From positions 81,985-145,984 of the forward strand of contig NZ_FNGC01000012.1 in NCBI RefSeq assembly GCF_900102785.1: a DNA stretch of 64,000 nt. Reading direction: 5' to 3'. This DNA comes from Arthrobacter sp. ok362 (GTDB lineage: Bacteria > Actinomycetota > Actinomycetes > Actinomycetales > Micrococcaceae). Positions 53,598-62,130 of this stretch are shown here, in pieces. The notes beneath the pieces were generated by a model. The model saw only the letters and a list, made by a program, of their open reading frames with translations. It was not told the origin of the DNA and ran no database searches. The position numbers and the translations under genes are program-made. The number at the start of each line of letters is the position of its first letter. The stretch's first letter is position 1.

Positions 53598-54218
53598 GTG
53601 CAGGAAACCACAGGGGCCGGGCCGGAGTATCCGGGCGACCACGCCGTGACGGACGACTTCGGCCTGGCCGGGGTCCCGGACGCTTTCCAGCGCCTGTGGA
53701 CCCCGCACCGGATGGCGTACATCAAGGGCGGCCAGCAGCAGTTCCAGAACCCGGACGACTGCCCTTTCTGCGTCGCACCCGAGCGGGGGGACGAGGACTC
53801 CCTGATCGTGTACCGGGGCAGGACCAGCTACGTGGTGCTGAACCTGTTTCCGTACAACCCGGGCCACCTGCTTATCTGCCCCTACCGGCACATCCCCGAC
53901 TACACGGATCTCACGGTCGAGGAAACGGCGGAATTCGCCGAACTGACCCAGACAGCAATGCGGGTGCTGCGCAAAGTCGCCAACCCCTCCGGTTTCAATC
54001 TGGGCATGAACCAGGGTGTCGCCGGCGGGGCAGGCATCGCCGGCCACCTGCACCAGCATGTGGTGCCGCGCTGGGGCGGGGACGGGAATTTCTTCCCCAT
54101 CATTGCGCAGACCAAGGCGATCACGCAGACCCTCGGCGAGGTCCGCCAGCAGGTGGCTGACGCGTGGCCGCAGGAAATGCCCGCGCAGCAGGAAACAACC
54201 GGGGAGAAGGATGCTTAA
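53598..54218 (+). CDS. HIT-family hydrolase (Ap4A phosphorylase-like)
   Basis: A 206-residue HIT protein. DDCPFCVAPERGDEDSLIVYRG at the start of the domain carries a CxxC-like pair. The catalytic histidine triad is HLHQHVV, and RWGGDGNFFPII follows. Such proteins split dinucleoside polyphosphates or nucleotide conjugates. In mycobacteria the same gene lies between thrS and pgsA1. GTG at 53598 after GGAAGG. Its stop overlaps the pgsA start by eight bases. Confidence 0.9.
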   Translation: MQETTGAGPEYPGDHAVTDDFGLAGVPDAFQRLWTPHRMAYIKGGQQQFQNPDDCPFCVAPERGDEDSLIVYRGRTSYVVLNLFPYNPGHLLICPYRHIPDYTDLTVEETAEFAELTQTAMRVLRKVANPSGFNLGMNQGVAGGAGIAGHLHQHVVPRWGGDGNFFPIIAQTKAITQTLGEVRQQVADAWPQEMPAQQETTGEKDA

Positions 54219-54849
54219 CAGGCACGCCCGGGGTTTCTTCACCGCCCTGTTTTCTCCGGTTGCCCGCTGGCTGCTGAGGATCGGGGTGTCTCCCGACGCC
54301 GTGACGGTGGTCGGCACCCTCGGCGTGGTGATCGGCGCCCTCGTGTTCTACCCGCTCGGTCAGCTCCTGTGGGGAACCGTGTTCATCACGGCGTTCATTT
54401 TCTCCGACGTCATCGACGGCATCATGGCCCGGATGCAGCATCGCGGCGGCCGATGGGGCAATTTCCTGGACTCCACCCTGGACCGCGTGGCCGACGGCGC
54501 CCTCTTCGCCGGCCTCGCCGTCTGGTTCTTCACCGGCGGCGCCAACCCGCCCATCGCCGTCGCCGCCATCGTCTGCCTCGTGCTCGGCATGGTGGTCTCC
54601 TACGCGCGGGCCAAGGCGGAAGCCCTGGGCTTTCACGCCAACGTCGGCATCGCCGAGCGCGCCGAGCGCCTCGTGTCCGTGCTGGTGGTCACGGGACTTA
54701 CGGGCCTGGGCCTGCCCGTCGTCGTGCTGTTCGTGACGCTCTGCCTCCTCGCGATCGCGAGCCTGGTGACAGTGGTCCAGCGCATCGTGACGGTCCACCG
54801 CCAGTCGCTGGAGGAACCCGAAGGTACCGCCACAGAACATTCCGTCTGA
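54211..54849 (+). CDS. pgsA: Phosphatidylinositol phosphate synthase-like CDP-alcohol phosphatidyltransferase
   Basis: A 212-residue membrane enzyme with about six helices. The CDP-alcohol phosphatidyltransferase motif is complete: Asp66, Asp69, Gly70, Ala73-Arg74, Gly83, Asp87, Asp91. Given the thrS-HIT context it should join CDP-diacylglycerol and inositol phosphate, giving the first phosphatidylinositol intermediate of mannoside lipids. It overlaps the HIT gene (54211-54218). The patA and pimA genes that follow it in mycobacteria are not present here. Confidence 0.85.
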   Translation: MLNRHARGFFTALFSPVARWLLRIGVSPDAVTVVGTLGVVIGALVFYPLGQLLWGTVFITAFIFSDVIDGIMARMQHRGGRWGNFLDSTLDRVADGALFAGLAVWFFTGGANPPIAVAAIVCLVLGMVVSYARAKAEALGFHANVGIAERAERLVSVLVVTGLTGLGLPVVVLFVTLCLLAIASLVTVVQRIVTVHRQSLEEPEGTATEHSV

Positions 54850-54957
54850 CGGCGCCGCACGGCGCCCCGGCGGACGCGCCGATTCCCCGGCCCCACGCGA
54901 GATTCGGCTGCTGTAACTCGAATTCTGCCGTGCCCCGGCCGGGGGATAGTATTAGTT

Positions 54958-54980
54958 TTACCGGCCAATGGATCCGGTAA
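54958..54980. promoter_or_regulatory. Inverted repeat before pdxS
   Basis: TTACCGG (54958-54964) and CCGGTAA (54974-54980) form perfect 7-base arms over 9 bases, just after an AT-rich TAGTATTAG that could be a -10 region. A second hairpin ACGGCA-TTTACG-TGCCGT (54998-55015) follows in the leader, 43 bases before the GTG of pdxS. They could be an operator and a leader structure. No regulator gene such as pdxR is visible nearby. Confidence 0.35.
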
Positions 54981-55057
54981 TCCGGTGTGTGCGAGACACG
55001 GCATTTACGTGCCGTCCGCGCCCCGGCGAGGTCATCTATCTACCCATAGGGGTTTTT

Positions 55058-55984
55058 GTGTCTACACCTGATGTAAGCAGCGAAGCCGGCGCGTCCGCGA
55101 AGAACGTCACGGGCAGCAGCCGCGTCAAGCGCGGCATGGCTGAGATGCTCAAGGGCGGCGTCATCATGGACGTCGTCAACGCCGAGCAGGCCCGCATCGC
55201 CGAAGACGCCGGTGCCGTGGCCGTGATGGCGCTGGAACGCGTTCCGGCCGACATCCGCGCCCAGGGCGGCGTGTCCCGCATGTCCGATCCCGACATGATC
55301 GACAAGATCATCGCGGCCGTGTCCGTGCCCGTCATGGCCAAGGCCCGGATCGGCCACTTCGTCGAGGCGCAGGTCCTGCAGTCCCTTGGCGTGGACTACA
55401 TCGACGAGTCCGAGGTTCTGACCCCGGCCGACTACACCAACCACATCGACAAATGGAAGTTCACCGTTCCGTTCGTCTGCGGTGCCACCAACCTCGGTGA
55501 GGCCCTGCGCCGCATCAACGAGGGCGCGGCGATGATCCGGTCCAAGGGTGAGGCCGGCACCGGCGATGTCTCCAACGCCACCACGCACATGCGCCAGATC
55601 CGCGCCGAGATCAAGAAGCTCGCCGGCATGGCCGAGGACGAGCTCTACGTCGCGGCCAAGGAGCTGCAGGCGCCGTACGAACTGGTCAAGGAAGTTGCCG
55701 CCACCGGCAAGCTCCCGGTGGTGCTGTTCACCGCCGGCGGCATCGCCACCCCGGCCGACGCCGCGATGATGATGCAGCTCGGCGCCGACGGCGTGTTCGT
55801 CGGCTCCGGCATCTTCAAGTCCGGCAACCCGGCCCAGCGTGCCGCCGCCGTCGTGAAGGCCACCACTTTCTTCGACGACCCGGACGAGATCGCCAAGGCC
55901 TCCCGCGGCCTGGGCGAGGCCATGGTCGGCATCAACGTCGACGAAATCCCGCAGCCGCACCGCCTCGCCGAGCGCGGCTGGTAA
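55058..55984 (+). CDS. pdxS: PdxS, pyridoxal 5'-phosphate synthase subunit
   Basis: A 308-residue (beta/alpha)8 synthase. Landmarks are [71 protein letters not shown] and [12 protein letters not shown], plus [19 protein letters not shown]. It builds PLP from ribose 5-phosphate, glyceraldehyde 3-phosphate and ammonia. PdxT normally supplies the ammonia, and pdxT is not adjacent here. GTG at 55058 follows AGGGG. Confidence 0.96.
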   Translation: MSTPDVSSEAGASAKNVTGSSRVKRGMAEMLKGGVIMDVVNAEQARIAEDAGAVAVMALERVPADIRAQGGVSRMSDPDMIDKIIAAVSVPVMAKARIGHFVEAQVLQSLGVDYIDESEVLTPADYTNHIDKWKFTVPFVCGATNLGEALRRINEGAAMIRSKGEAGTGDVSNATTHMRQIRAEIKKLAGMAEDELYVAAKELQAPYELVKEVAATGKLPVVLFTAGGIATPADAAMMMQLGADGVFVGSGIFKSGNPAQRAAAVVKATTFFDDPDEIAKASRGLGEAMVGINVDEIPQPHRLAERGW

Positions 55985-56004
55985 CGGCAGTAAACCCTTA
56001 ACCC

Positions 56005-56054
56005 CGACGGCGGCGAGTGACCTTTCTCAGGTGACTCGCCGCCGTCGTTTGTTT
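56005..56054 (+). terminator. Intrinsic terminator of pdxS
   Basis: A long GC stem: CGACGGCGGCGAGT pairs with ACTCGCCGCCGTCG, extended by three more pairs past one mismatch, with a 7-base loop (TTTCTCA). It is followed by TTTGTTT. It starts 20 bases after the pdxS stop. This is a strong rho-independent terminator shape. Confidence 0.85.
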
Positions 56055-56059
56055 CCCCG

Positions 56060-56117
56060 TCGATTGCTCCGTAACTGCCCTTATGAGGTCTCAAAACGGC
56101 GGTTACGGAGCAATCGA
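56060..56117. repeat. 58-base near-perfect palindrome between convergent genes
   Basis: TCGATTGCTCCGTAAC (56060-56075) and its exact reverse complement (56102-56117) flank an inner stretch that also pairs at most positions (inner pairs 56077-56087 with 56090-56100 match except two). The whole element therefore folds into one long hairpin. It ends eight bases before the stop of the M3 peptidase gene. It looks like a REP/MITE-type dispersed palindrome rather than a simple terminator, since a separate terminator lies next to it. Confidence 0.8.
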
Positions 56118-56124
56118 TGAAGGG

Positions 56125-58137
56125 TCAGTCCAGGCCGCGGCGCTTCAGCAGCGGCCCGAGATCCGCGTCCCGGCCGCGGAAGGCGCGGAATGACTCCAGC
56201 GGGTCCCGGCTGTTGCCGCGGGACAGCAGTTCGGCCCGGAAGAAATCGCCGTTGGCGCGGCTGAGGCCGCCGTTTTCCTTGAACCATTCCACAGTGTCGG
56301 CGTCCAGCACTTCGCTCCAGATGTAGGAGTAGTAGCCGGCGGCGTACCAGCCGCCGGCGAAGATGTGCTGGAAGTAGCCTGTCCGGTAGCGCGGCGGGAT
56401 AAGGCTGTGCGCCACGCCGGCCGCGGCCAGTGCCTTCGCTTCGAACTCGAGGACGTCCTCCGGGACATCGGAGTCGTCCAGGACATGCCACGCCAGGTCC
56501 AGCAGGGCCGCGCCGAGGTATTCCGTGGTGGCGAAGCCTTCGCCCCAGAGCTGCGCGGCGTTGAGCTTGTCCACGGTTTCCTGCGGCAGGGGCTCGCCGG
56601 TCGCATGGTGCCGCGCATAGTTGGCCAGGACCTCGGGCCACATGATCCACATTTCGTTGACCTGCGACGGGTATTCCACGAAGTCCCGCGGCACGTTGGT
56701 ACCGGAGAACCGCGGATACGTGACGGCGGAAAACAAGCCGTGCAGGGCATGGCCGAACTCATGGAAGGTGGTGCGGAGTTCATCCAGCGTCAGCAGGGTG
56801 GGCTCGCCGGCCGGCGGTTTGGAGATGTTGAGGTTGTTGATCACCACAGGACGGGTGTCCAGCAGTCCGGACTGCTCCACGAGAGCGTTCATCCACGCGC
56901 CCCCGCGCTTCGTCTCCCGCGTGTAGTAGTCGCCCAGGAACAGGCCCAGGTCCGTCCCGTCGGAATTCTTCACCTCCCAGACGCGCACGTCCGGGTGGTA
57001 GCCGGCGAGGTCCGTGCGTTCGTGGAAGGTGACGCCGTACAGGGCGTTCGCCGCGAAGAACACACCGTCATTCAGAACCCGGTCCAGCTCGAAATACGGG
57101 CGCAGGGCCTGCTCGTCCACGGCGTACCGCTCCCGCTTGACCTTGGCCGAGTAATACGCCCAGTCCCAGGCCTCGAGGGCATGGCCGGCGGCCTCGGCAA
57201 GCGCCTCCGCCTCGGCGTCGGCGTTGCGGACGGCCGCCGGGGCCAGCCGGCCCATCATGGCCTGAACAGCCTGGAAGTCTGGTGCCGTCTGCCGGTCCAC
57301 GCTGAGTTCGGCGAAGTTCGCGAACCCCAGAAGGCTGGCCCTCTCGGCGCGGAGCCGGACCATGTCCTTGACCAGATCGAGCACGTCGAGGCTGCCGCCG
57401 CCGCTGCCGCGGCCGATCGAGGCCTCGTAGAGACGCCGGCGGACGTCCCGGTTCGCCAGCGCTGCCATGGCGGGCTGGTTGCTCGGCTGGATCAGGGTCA
57501 GCAGGAACTTTCCCTCGTGCCCGGCGGTCCGGGCGGCTTCGGCCGCGCTGGCGACGTCGTCGGCGGGCAGGCCGGTGAGGTCGCCGGCGTCGTCAATCAG
57601 CAGGGCAGCGGACTTCATGCTTTCCTTGCAGCGCTGCCCGAACTCGGTGCCGAGCCGGGAAAGCTCGGCGTTGACGTCCTTGAGGCGCTCCTGGCCCGCG
57701 TCGTCAAGCTGGATACCGGAAGCCCGGAACTCCTTGAGGTATTCCTCCACGAGCCGGGCGGACTCCGGGTCAAGGACGGCTGTGTCCAACGCCGCGAAGT
57801 GCTCGTAGAGCCCTCGGTTGAGGTAGACGGCATCCTGGTGGGCGGCAAAGAGCGGGGACAGGCGGGTCTCGAGATCCCGGATGGTATCCGAGGCGTCCGC
57901 GGAAACGAGGGTGAAAAAGGACGCGGCAGCCCGTTCCAGAAGCCGGCCGGAGCGCTCCATGGCCAAGGCCGTGTTTTCGAAGGTCGGGGCCTCCGGGTCG
58001 TCCACTATGGCCTGGATTTCGGCAAGGTGCTCGGCCAGGCCGGCCTCAACGGCCTCGGCGTAGTGCGCGTCTTCGATGTCCGCGAAGGGCGGCAGGCCGT
58101 AGGGCAGGGTGCTGGGGCTCAGGAGGGGATTGGTCAT
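56125..58137 (-). CDS. M3-family metallopeptidase (oligopeptidase/Dcp-like)
   Basis: A 670-residue soluble zinc peptidase. The zinc motif is FHEFGHALHGLF (HExxH), preceded by GEPTLLTLDELRTT and followed by the third ligand region EYPSQVNEMWIMWPE. The C-terminal IPPRYRTGYFQHIFAGGWYAAGYYSY is the conserved substrate-binding Tyr cluster of M3 enzymes. It degrades short peptides in the cytoplasm. It is convergent with pdxS across a terminator and a long palindrome. Confidence 0.93.
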   Translation of the reverse strand: MTNPLLSPSTLPYGLPPFADIEDAHYAEAVEAGLAEHLAEIQAIVDDPEAPTFENTALAMERSGRLLERAAASFFTLVSADASDTIRDLETRLSPLFAAHQDAVYLNRGLYEHFAALDTAVLDPESARLVEEYLKEFRASGIQLDDAGQERLKDVNAELSRLGTEFGQRCKESMKSAALLIDDAGDLTGLPADDVASAAEAARTAGHEGKFLLTLIQPSNQPAMAALANRDVRRRLYEASIGRGSGGGSLDVLDLVKDMVRLRAERASLLGFANFAELSVDRQTAPDFQAVQAMMGRLAPAAVRNADAEAEALAEAAGHALEAWDWAYYSAKVKRERYAVDEQALRPYFELDRVLNDGVFFAANALYGVTFHERTDLAGYHPDVRVWEVKNSDGTDLGLFLGDYYTRETKRGGAWMNALVEQSGLLDTRPVVINNLNISKPPAGEPTLLTLDELRTTFHEFGHALHGLFSAVTYPRFSGTNVPRDFVEYPSQVNEMWIMWPEVLANYARHHATGEPLPQETVDKLNAAQLWGEGFATTEYLGAALLDLAWHVLDDSDVPEDVLEFEAKALAAAGVAHSLIPPRYRTGYFQHIFAGGWYAAGYYSYIWSEVLDADTVEWFKENGGLSRANGDFFRAELLSRGNSRDPLESFRAFRGRDADLGPLLKRRGLD

Positions 58138-58321
58138 GACGTGACTCTTTCATGCACGGCCCGGGTTCTCAACGTTCGCCTCAGTGTGTTGTGACTGCCC
58201 CCAACGTAGGATGGGGCCCTGTGGGGCTTGCCGGTCCGCGAGGCCGACGCCGGATGGCGGCGGCGAGCGCCCGGCGCGCCCGGAGCCAGGCTGCTGAATT
58301 CCGGGAACTGTAGGGGAGCAT

Positions 58322-59173
58322 ATGGAGACGTTGAACGAACGGCGCCGGGCGGTCGCCGTGCCCGGTGCGGTGCTGGCCGTGTTTGAGTTTGGCCCCGAGC
58401 CTGGCCCGGGGGTCTCCAGCCTGCTCCTGGTGCATGGCTACCCCGATGACCATCGGGTGTTCCTTCCGGCCATCCGCGAACTCGCACGGACGCATCACGT
58501 GGTGGCCTACGACACGCGGAACGCGGGTGCGTCCGCAGTCCACGGCCCGGACGCGGACTATTCGCTCAAGGCCCTCGTGGACGATGCCTTCGCCGTGCTG
58601 GCCGGGGTGGGCGCCCCGGCTGTCCATCTGGTGGGGCACGACTGGGGGTCGATCCAGGGCTGGGCGGCCGTCCAGGACCCCCGGGCCGACGGCCGGATCA
58701 TCCGCTACACGAGTATTTCCGGCCCTGACCTGGGGCACTTCTCCCGCTGGATCCGTGGACGCATCCGGACACCGGGGGCCTGGCCGCAGCTGGGCGGGCA
58801 ACTGCTGCGCAGCTGGTATATCGGAGCGTTCCTCGTCCCGGTCCTGCCGGAGGCCGCCTGGCGGCTGTTCCTGACCCGGCGGTACGAAAAGATGGCCAAG
58901 CGCGACGTCGGCAACGATCCGGTCCGCGGCCTGGCCCTGTACCGCAGGAACTTCCGCGGCCGGCGGAACCCGGCCGTTCCAACCCGGGTGGCTGTCCCCG
59001 TCCACGTGGTAGTGCCGCTCAAGGATCCGTTCCTCACGCCGGCCCTCGTGGAGGGGCTTGAATCGTGGGTGGACGATGTCACCGTGACGCGGGTCGACAG
59101 CGGCCATTGGTGGCCCGTGACCCGGCCGGCCGAATTCGCGGCACTGCTGCGGCAGCCCGTGACAACGCCGTAA
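58322..59173 (+). CDS. Alpha/beta hydrolase with Asp nucleophile (epoxide hydrolase/dehalogenase-like)
   Basis: A 283-residue hydrolase. The oxyanion region is LLLVHGYPDDHRVF. The nucleophile elbow VHLVGHDWGS places Asp107 where esterases have Ser. The His is in RVDSGHWWPVTRPAEF. An Asp nucleophile indicates epoxide hydrolase- or haloalkane dehalogenase-type chemistry. It ends 9 bases before the start of another hydrolase, so the two are probably cotranscribed. Confidence 0.85.
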   Translation: METLNERRRAVAVPGAVLAVFEFGPEPGPGVSSLLLVHGYPDDHRVFLPAIRELARTHHVVAYDTRNAGASAVHGPDADYSLKALVDDAFAVLAGVGAPAVHLVGHDWGSIQGWAAVQDPRADGRIIRYTSISGPDLGHFSRWIRGRIRTPGAWPQLGGQLLRSWYIGAFLVPVLPEAAWRLFLTRRYEKMAKRDVGNDPVRGLALYRRNFRGRRNPAVPTRVAVPVHVVVPLKDPFLTPALVEGLESWVDDVTVTRVDSGHWWPVTRPAEFAALLRQPVTTP

Positions 59174-59182
59174 GCCGGCGTT

Positions 59183-60022
59183 GTGAGGGCGCGGGCAGAC
59201 CGGCGGGATCAGGCAACGCGGAGCGGGGAATTCCGCAACGGGATGGAATACCTTACGTGGGGCCGGGGTGCCAAGTCCCTGCTCTTCGTCCAGGGCGGAC
59301 CGGGGAGCGATGTGCCCCAAGGGGTGTTGCGCGGACGTTTCCGGTGGGAGTTTGCTGCCTACCGGGAGGCCGGGTACGCCATCTGGATGGTCACCCGCCG
59401 GCGGAACATGCCGGCGTCGCACACGATCGCAGACATGGCGGACGACTACGCTCCGCTGATCGCCGAGGAGTTCGGCGGCCGGGTCGACCTGGTGGTGGCT
59501 GAGTCATTCGGCGGGATGATCGGGCAATACCTGGCCGCCCGCCATCCGCAGTCCTTCGGGCACATCGCCATGGTGGTCACGGCCGCCGAGCTGAGCGCGT
59601 GGGGCAAGGACGTGGACAACCGGATGGCCGCCGCCGTCGCCGCCGGGGACCCAGACCGCGCCGGGACTGTCCTGGCCGAGTACCTGCTCCCGGGCCCGCG
59701 GACCCGCTGGCTGCGGGAACTGCTGGGACCTGTTGTCGGCAGGCGCGTGCTGGGTTCCTCGGGGTGCCCCGCCGCGGATGTCCTTATGGAGGCGCGGGCC
59801 GGGTTGGCGTTCGATGCGCGGGCGGCGCTGCCGTTCATTCGTCCGCCCGTCCTGCTGCTCCGTGGAGGGCGGGACGCGTTCTTCCCGAGGGTGGTGGCGG
59901 AGGAGACCGCGCGGTTGATTCCCGACTGCACCCTGATCGTCTACGAGCGGTGGGGCCACCTCCGGGCGGGATCGAGCAGGCGGGTGCCGCGTGACGTCCT
60001 GGCCTTCGTCCGGGCCCGCTAA
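59183..60022 (+). CDS. Alpha/beta hydrolase with Ser nucleophile
   Basis: A 279-residue hydrolase starting at a GTG 9 bases after the preceding stop. It shows SLLFVQGGPGSDVPQ, the elbow VVAESFGGM (Ser108), the acid in LLLRGGRDAFFP and the His in RWGHLRAG. MEYLTWGRGAKS (20 residues in) is an alternative start. Its substrate is unknown; the tandem pairing with the Asp-type enzyme suggests a short catabolic or detoxifying unit. Confidence 0.8.
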   Translation: MRARADRRDQATRSGEFRNGMEYLTWGRGAKSLLFVQGGPGSDVPQGVLRGRFRWEFAAYREAGYAIWMVTRRRNMPASHTIADMADDYAPLIAEEFGGRVDLVVAESFGGMIGQYLAARHPQSFGHIAMVVTAAELSAWGKDVDNRMAAAVAAGDPDRAGTVLAEYLLPGPRTRWLRELLGPVVGRRVLGSSGCPAADVLMEARAGLAFDARAALPFIRPPVLLLRGGRDAFFPRVVAEETARLIPDCTLIVYERWGHLRAGSSRRVPRDVLAFVRAR

Positions 60023-60116
60023 TGGCAGACTGGGCCGGTGGCTACCTTCGTGGAGCATTCTTGCTGCATCGGGTCAACCGGCCCAATATGTCGAATCGAA
60101 CTCGTAGGGGGTGTGC

Positions 60117-60545
60117 ATGACGAACGAGCCCAAGCCATTCGAAGTCCACGAGTCGGGGGCCCTGTTTCACGGGACGAAGGCGGACCTGGCGGTGGGGGAC
60201 CTGTTGATTCCCGGACGTGGCTCGAACTTTGAAGAAGGAAGGACAGCGAATCACGTGTACGTGACGGCAACCTTGGATGCCGCAACGTGGGCGGCTGAAC
60301 TCGCCGCCGGGGAAGGCCGTGGACGGATCTACATCGTGGAACCGACGGGCGCCCTTGAAGACGACCCCAACGTGACGGATAAGAAGTTCCCCGGCAATCC
60401 GACGCGGTCTTACCGGACCCGGGAGCCGGTGGAAGTCGTGGGTGAACTCGTGGATTGCATAGGACACTCGCCCGATCAGTTGCAGGCCATGCGAGATGGC
60501 CTCGCCGACCTGAAACGCCGGGGCCTCGCAGTCATTGACGACTAG
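60117..60545 (+). CDS. arr: Rifampin ADP-ribosyltransferase
   Basis: A 142-residue Arr enzyme. It begins PKPFEVHESGALFHGTKADLAVGDLLIPG and contains HVYVTATLDAATWAAELAAGEGRGRIYIVEPTG and DDPNVTDKKFPGNPTRSYRTREPVEVVGEL, which cover the family's full length. It attaches ADP-ribose from NAD to a hydroxyl of rifamycins and so gives rifamycin resistance in hosts that express it. AGGGGG precedes the ATG. Chromosomal arr genes are common in actinobacteria; no mobile element is visible beside it. Confidence 0.92.
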   Translation: MTNEPKPFEVHESGALFHGTKADLAVGDLLIPGRGSNFEEGRTANHVYVTATLDAATWAAELAAGEGRGRIYIVEPTGALEDDPNVTDKKFPGNPTRSYRTREPVEVVGELVDCIGHSPDQLQAMRDGLADLKRRGLAVIDD

Positions 60546-60562
60546 CAGCGTCCTCGAAATCT

Positions 60563-61480
60563 CTAAGAGAGCTGAGTCTTCGATACTTTAGGAATCCAGC
60601 AGCGCACCGCATCGCGGTATTGCTGGAATTCTTCGCCAAACCGTTCCTGGAGATCAGATTCCTCAAGCGGCCTGACGGCGTAGTTCCACACCAGCGAGCC
60701 CACGACCGCGTAAGCGATGACAAGCCATGACTGCAGAATGAGGCCAATCGCGGCGCCCTGGACAATGCCCGCGACCGCCATCGGATTACGAATCCAACGA
60801 TACGGACCCGCAATGACCAGACGGTTGGGCATCGCCGATGGCAACGGCGTGCCATCTCCCAGGGTCGACATCACAACTGCCGACCAGACGCCAAGAGCAC
60901 TTGCGAGTATGAGAACCACGACGCCAATAGGACCTGCAAACGATGGAAACGGTAGCGCCACCGCCCAGCGCTCTGCGAGAAACGCTATCGCCAAGGGAAG
61001 CACCGCCAGGAAGAACCCCCAGAAGAGGACGATTTGCCCGAACGTTGAAGCCACGTGGATGGCAGCGGTCGGACGGGTGACGGCGGGGCGGAAAGCGAAC
61101 GGACCGCGGATGATCCATGCGATCGGTACGCGCCCTTGCAAGATGAGGCAGAGCGCGATCAGGGAACCTGCGGTTGCAGCACCCATGCTCAGGACACCCC
61201 AGCCCGCTTCGGTCGTGATGGTGGCGTACACCGCCAGTGCGACCGCGACGAAGCTCGTCCAGCCGGTACTTACTACCGCGGCAACCCTGACGCCAAATGC
61301 CGCCACGGCCGAGGCCATGACGAACAGTGGAATGTCGAAGACCGCGACCGCGACCGGGTCGAGATTACCGAGGGCCGCCTCGCGCACCATTGGCGAAACG
61401 AAAACCGCGATCCACCAGCAGAGCCCGGCGACCGCCTGCATGGCGAAATAGGCCGGACCCCACCGAACCAAGGGCTTCAC
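60563..61480 (-). CDS. Isoprenylcysteine carboxyl methyltransferase/PEMT-like membrane protein
   Basis: A 305-residue protein with about eight membrane helices. The C-terminal part has the membrane methyltransferase pattern GPYRWIRNPMAVAGI, then NYAVRPLEESDLQERFGEEFQQYRDAVRCWIP, as in ICMT and phospholipid N-methyltransferases. Acceptor unknown. It converges with arr (17 bases between stops) and has no partner gene. Confidence 0.78.
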   Translation of the reverse strand: MKPLVRWGPAYFAMQAVAGLCWWIAVFVSPMVREAALGNLDPVAVAVFDIPLFVMASAVAAFGVRVAAVVSTGWTSFVAVALAVYATITTEAGWGVLSMGAATAGSLIALCLILQGRVPIAWIIRGPFAFRPAVTRPTAAIHVASTFGQIVLFWGFFLAVLPLAIAFLAERWAVALPFPSFAGPIGVVVLILASALGVWSAVVMSTLGDGTPLPSAMPNRLVIAGPYRWIRNPMAVAGIVQGAAIGLILQSWLVIAYAVVGSLVWNYAVRPLEESDLQERFGEEFQQYRDAVRCWIPKVSKTQLS

Positions 61481-61595
61481 CGACTCAACCTGGTCATCAA
61501 TGGTCCTTGCCTGCTTGTCGATGGAATTCTACGAGCGAGCACTTCCGGCTCTAGGACGTGGCTTTGTTTGTGTCGAAGTAAATGTTGGCGTCAGC

Positions 61596-61841
61596 CTACC
61601 GAATTCGACCGGGGCCGCCTCGATAGGCTTCGAGTGCGTCTTCTCTGATCCACTTTCTAGTCAGGAAAGCGTCCAGAACGCAAGAAACGGTGAATGTCGC
61701 CCAGGCTATCCATATAGGTGCGAGGCCCGTAAAAACCAATGCCATGACTGCAGCCACGAAGCCGGCAGAGATAAAGCCATAGATTCGACGTGCAGAGGTC
61801 GCAAATCGTGCCTCTTGCGTCTCGCGAAAGTAGTTCAGCAT
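61596..61841 (-). CDS. Small two-helix membrane protein
   Basis: An 81-residue protein starting at ATG 61841 after AGGGGG. It begins MLNYFRETQEARFATSARRIYGF, followed by helices IYGFISAGFVAAVMALVFT and APIWIAWATFTVSCVLDAFL, and a charged tail. No recognised family. It lies on the same strand as the methyltransferase-like gene 115 bases downstream. The gap 61842-62130 holds no supported gene. Confidence 0.55.
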   Translation of the reverse strand: MLNYFRETQEARFATSARRIYGFISAGFVAAVMALVFTGLAPIWIAWATFTVSCVLDAFLTRKWIREDALEAYRGGPGRIR

Positions 61842-62130
61842 CAATCCCCCTAGGTTCGAATGGGAGCCTACAGCAAGGGATGCGCTAAATAGCGCCATTA
61901 GACGTGCGCCAGATGCCGCTGTCATTCACAGAAAAGCAACCGGAATGTCCCAATAGCGTTGGCCAGAACTGGTTTCCGAAAATGGAATCCGGTCTAAACG
62001 TTGGATTGAGGGTTTTGCCGTGTCGGGCAATTTGATTTGGCGATGCAAGGGTCAGCGCCCGGGGGCAGTCTTTCGGTATCCGGCCGCTAGCCGGCGCCCC
62101 ACGGTCCATCTGCGGACAGCTCCCGCGCAG

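Noticed and set aside
54851..54866. GGCGCC-GCAC-GGCGCC hairpin after pgsA as terminator
   Set aside because: A stem of six without any T-tract is common by chance in such GC-rich DNA.
56365..58194. 609-residue frame opposite the M3 peptidase
   Set aside because: Antisense to a gene with an intact HExxH motif; no protein features of its own.
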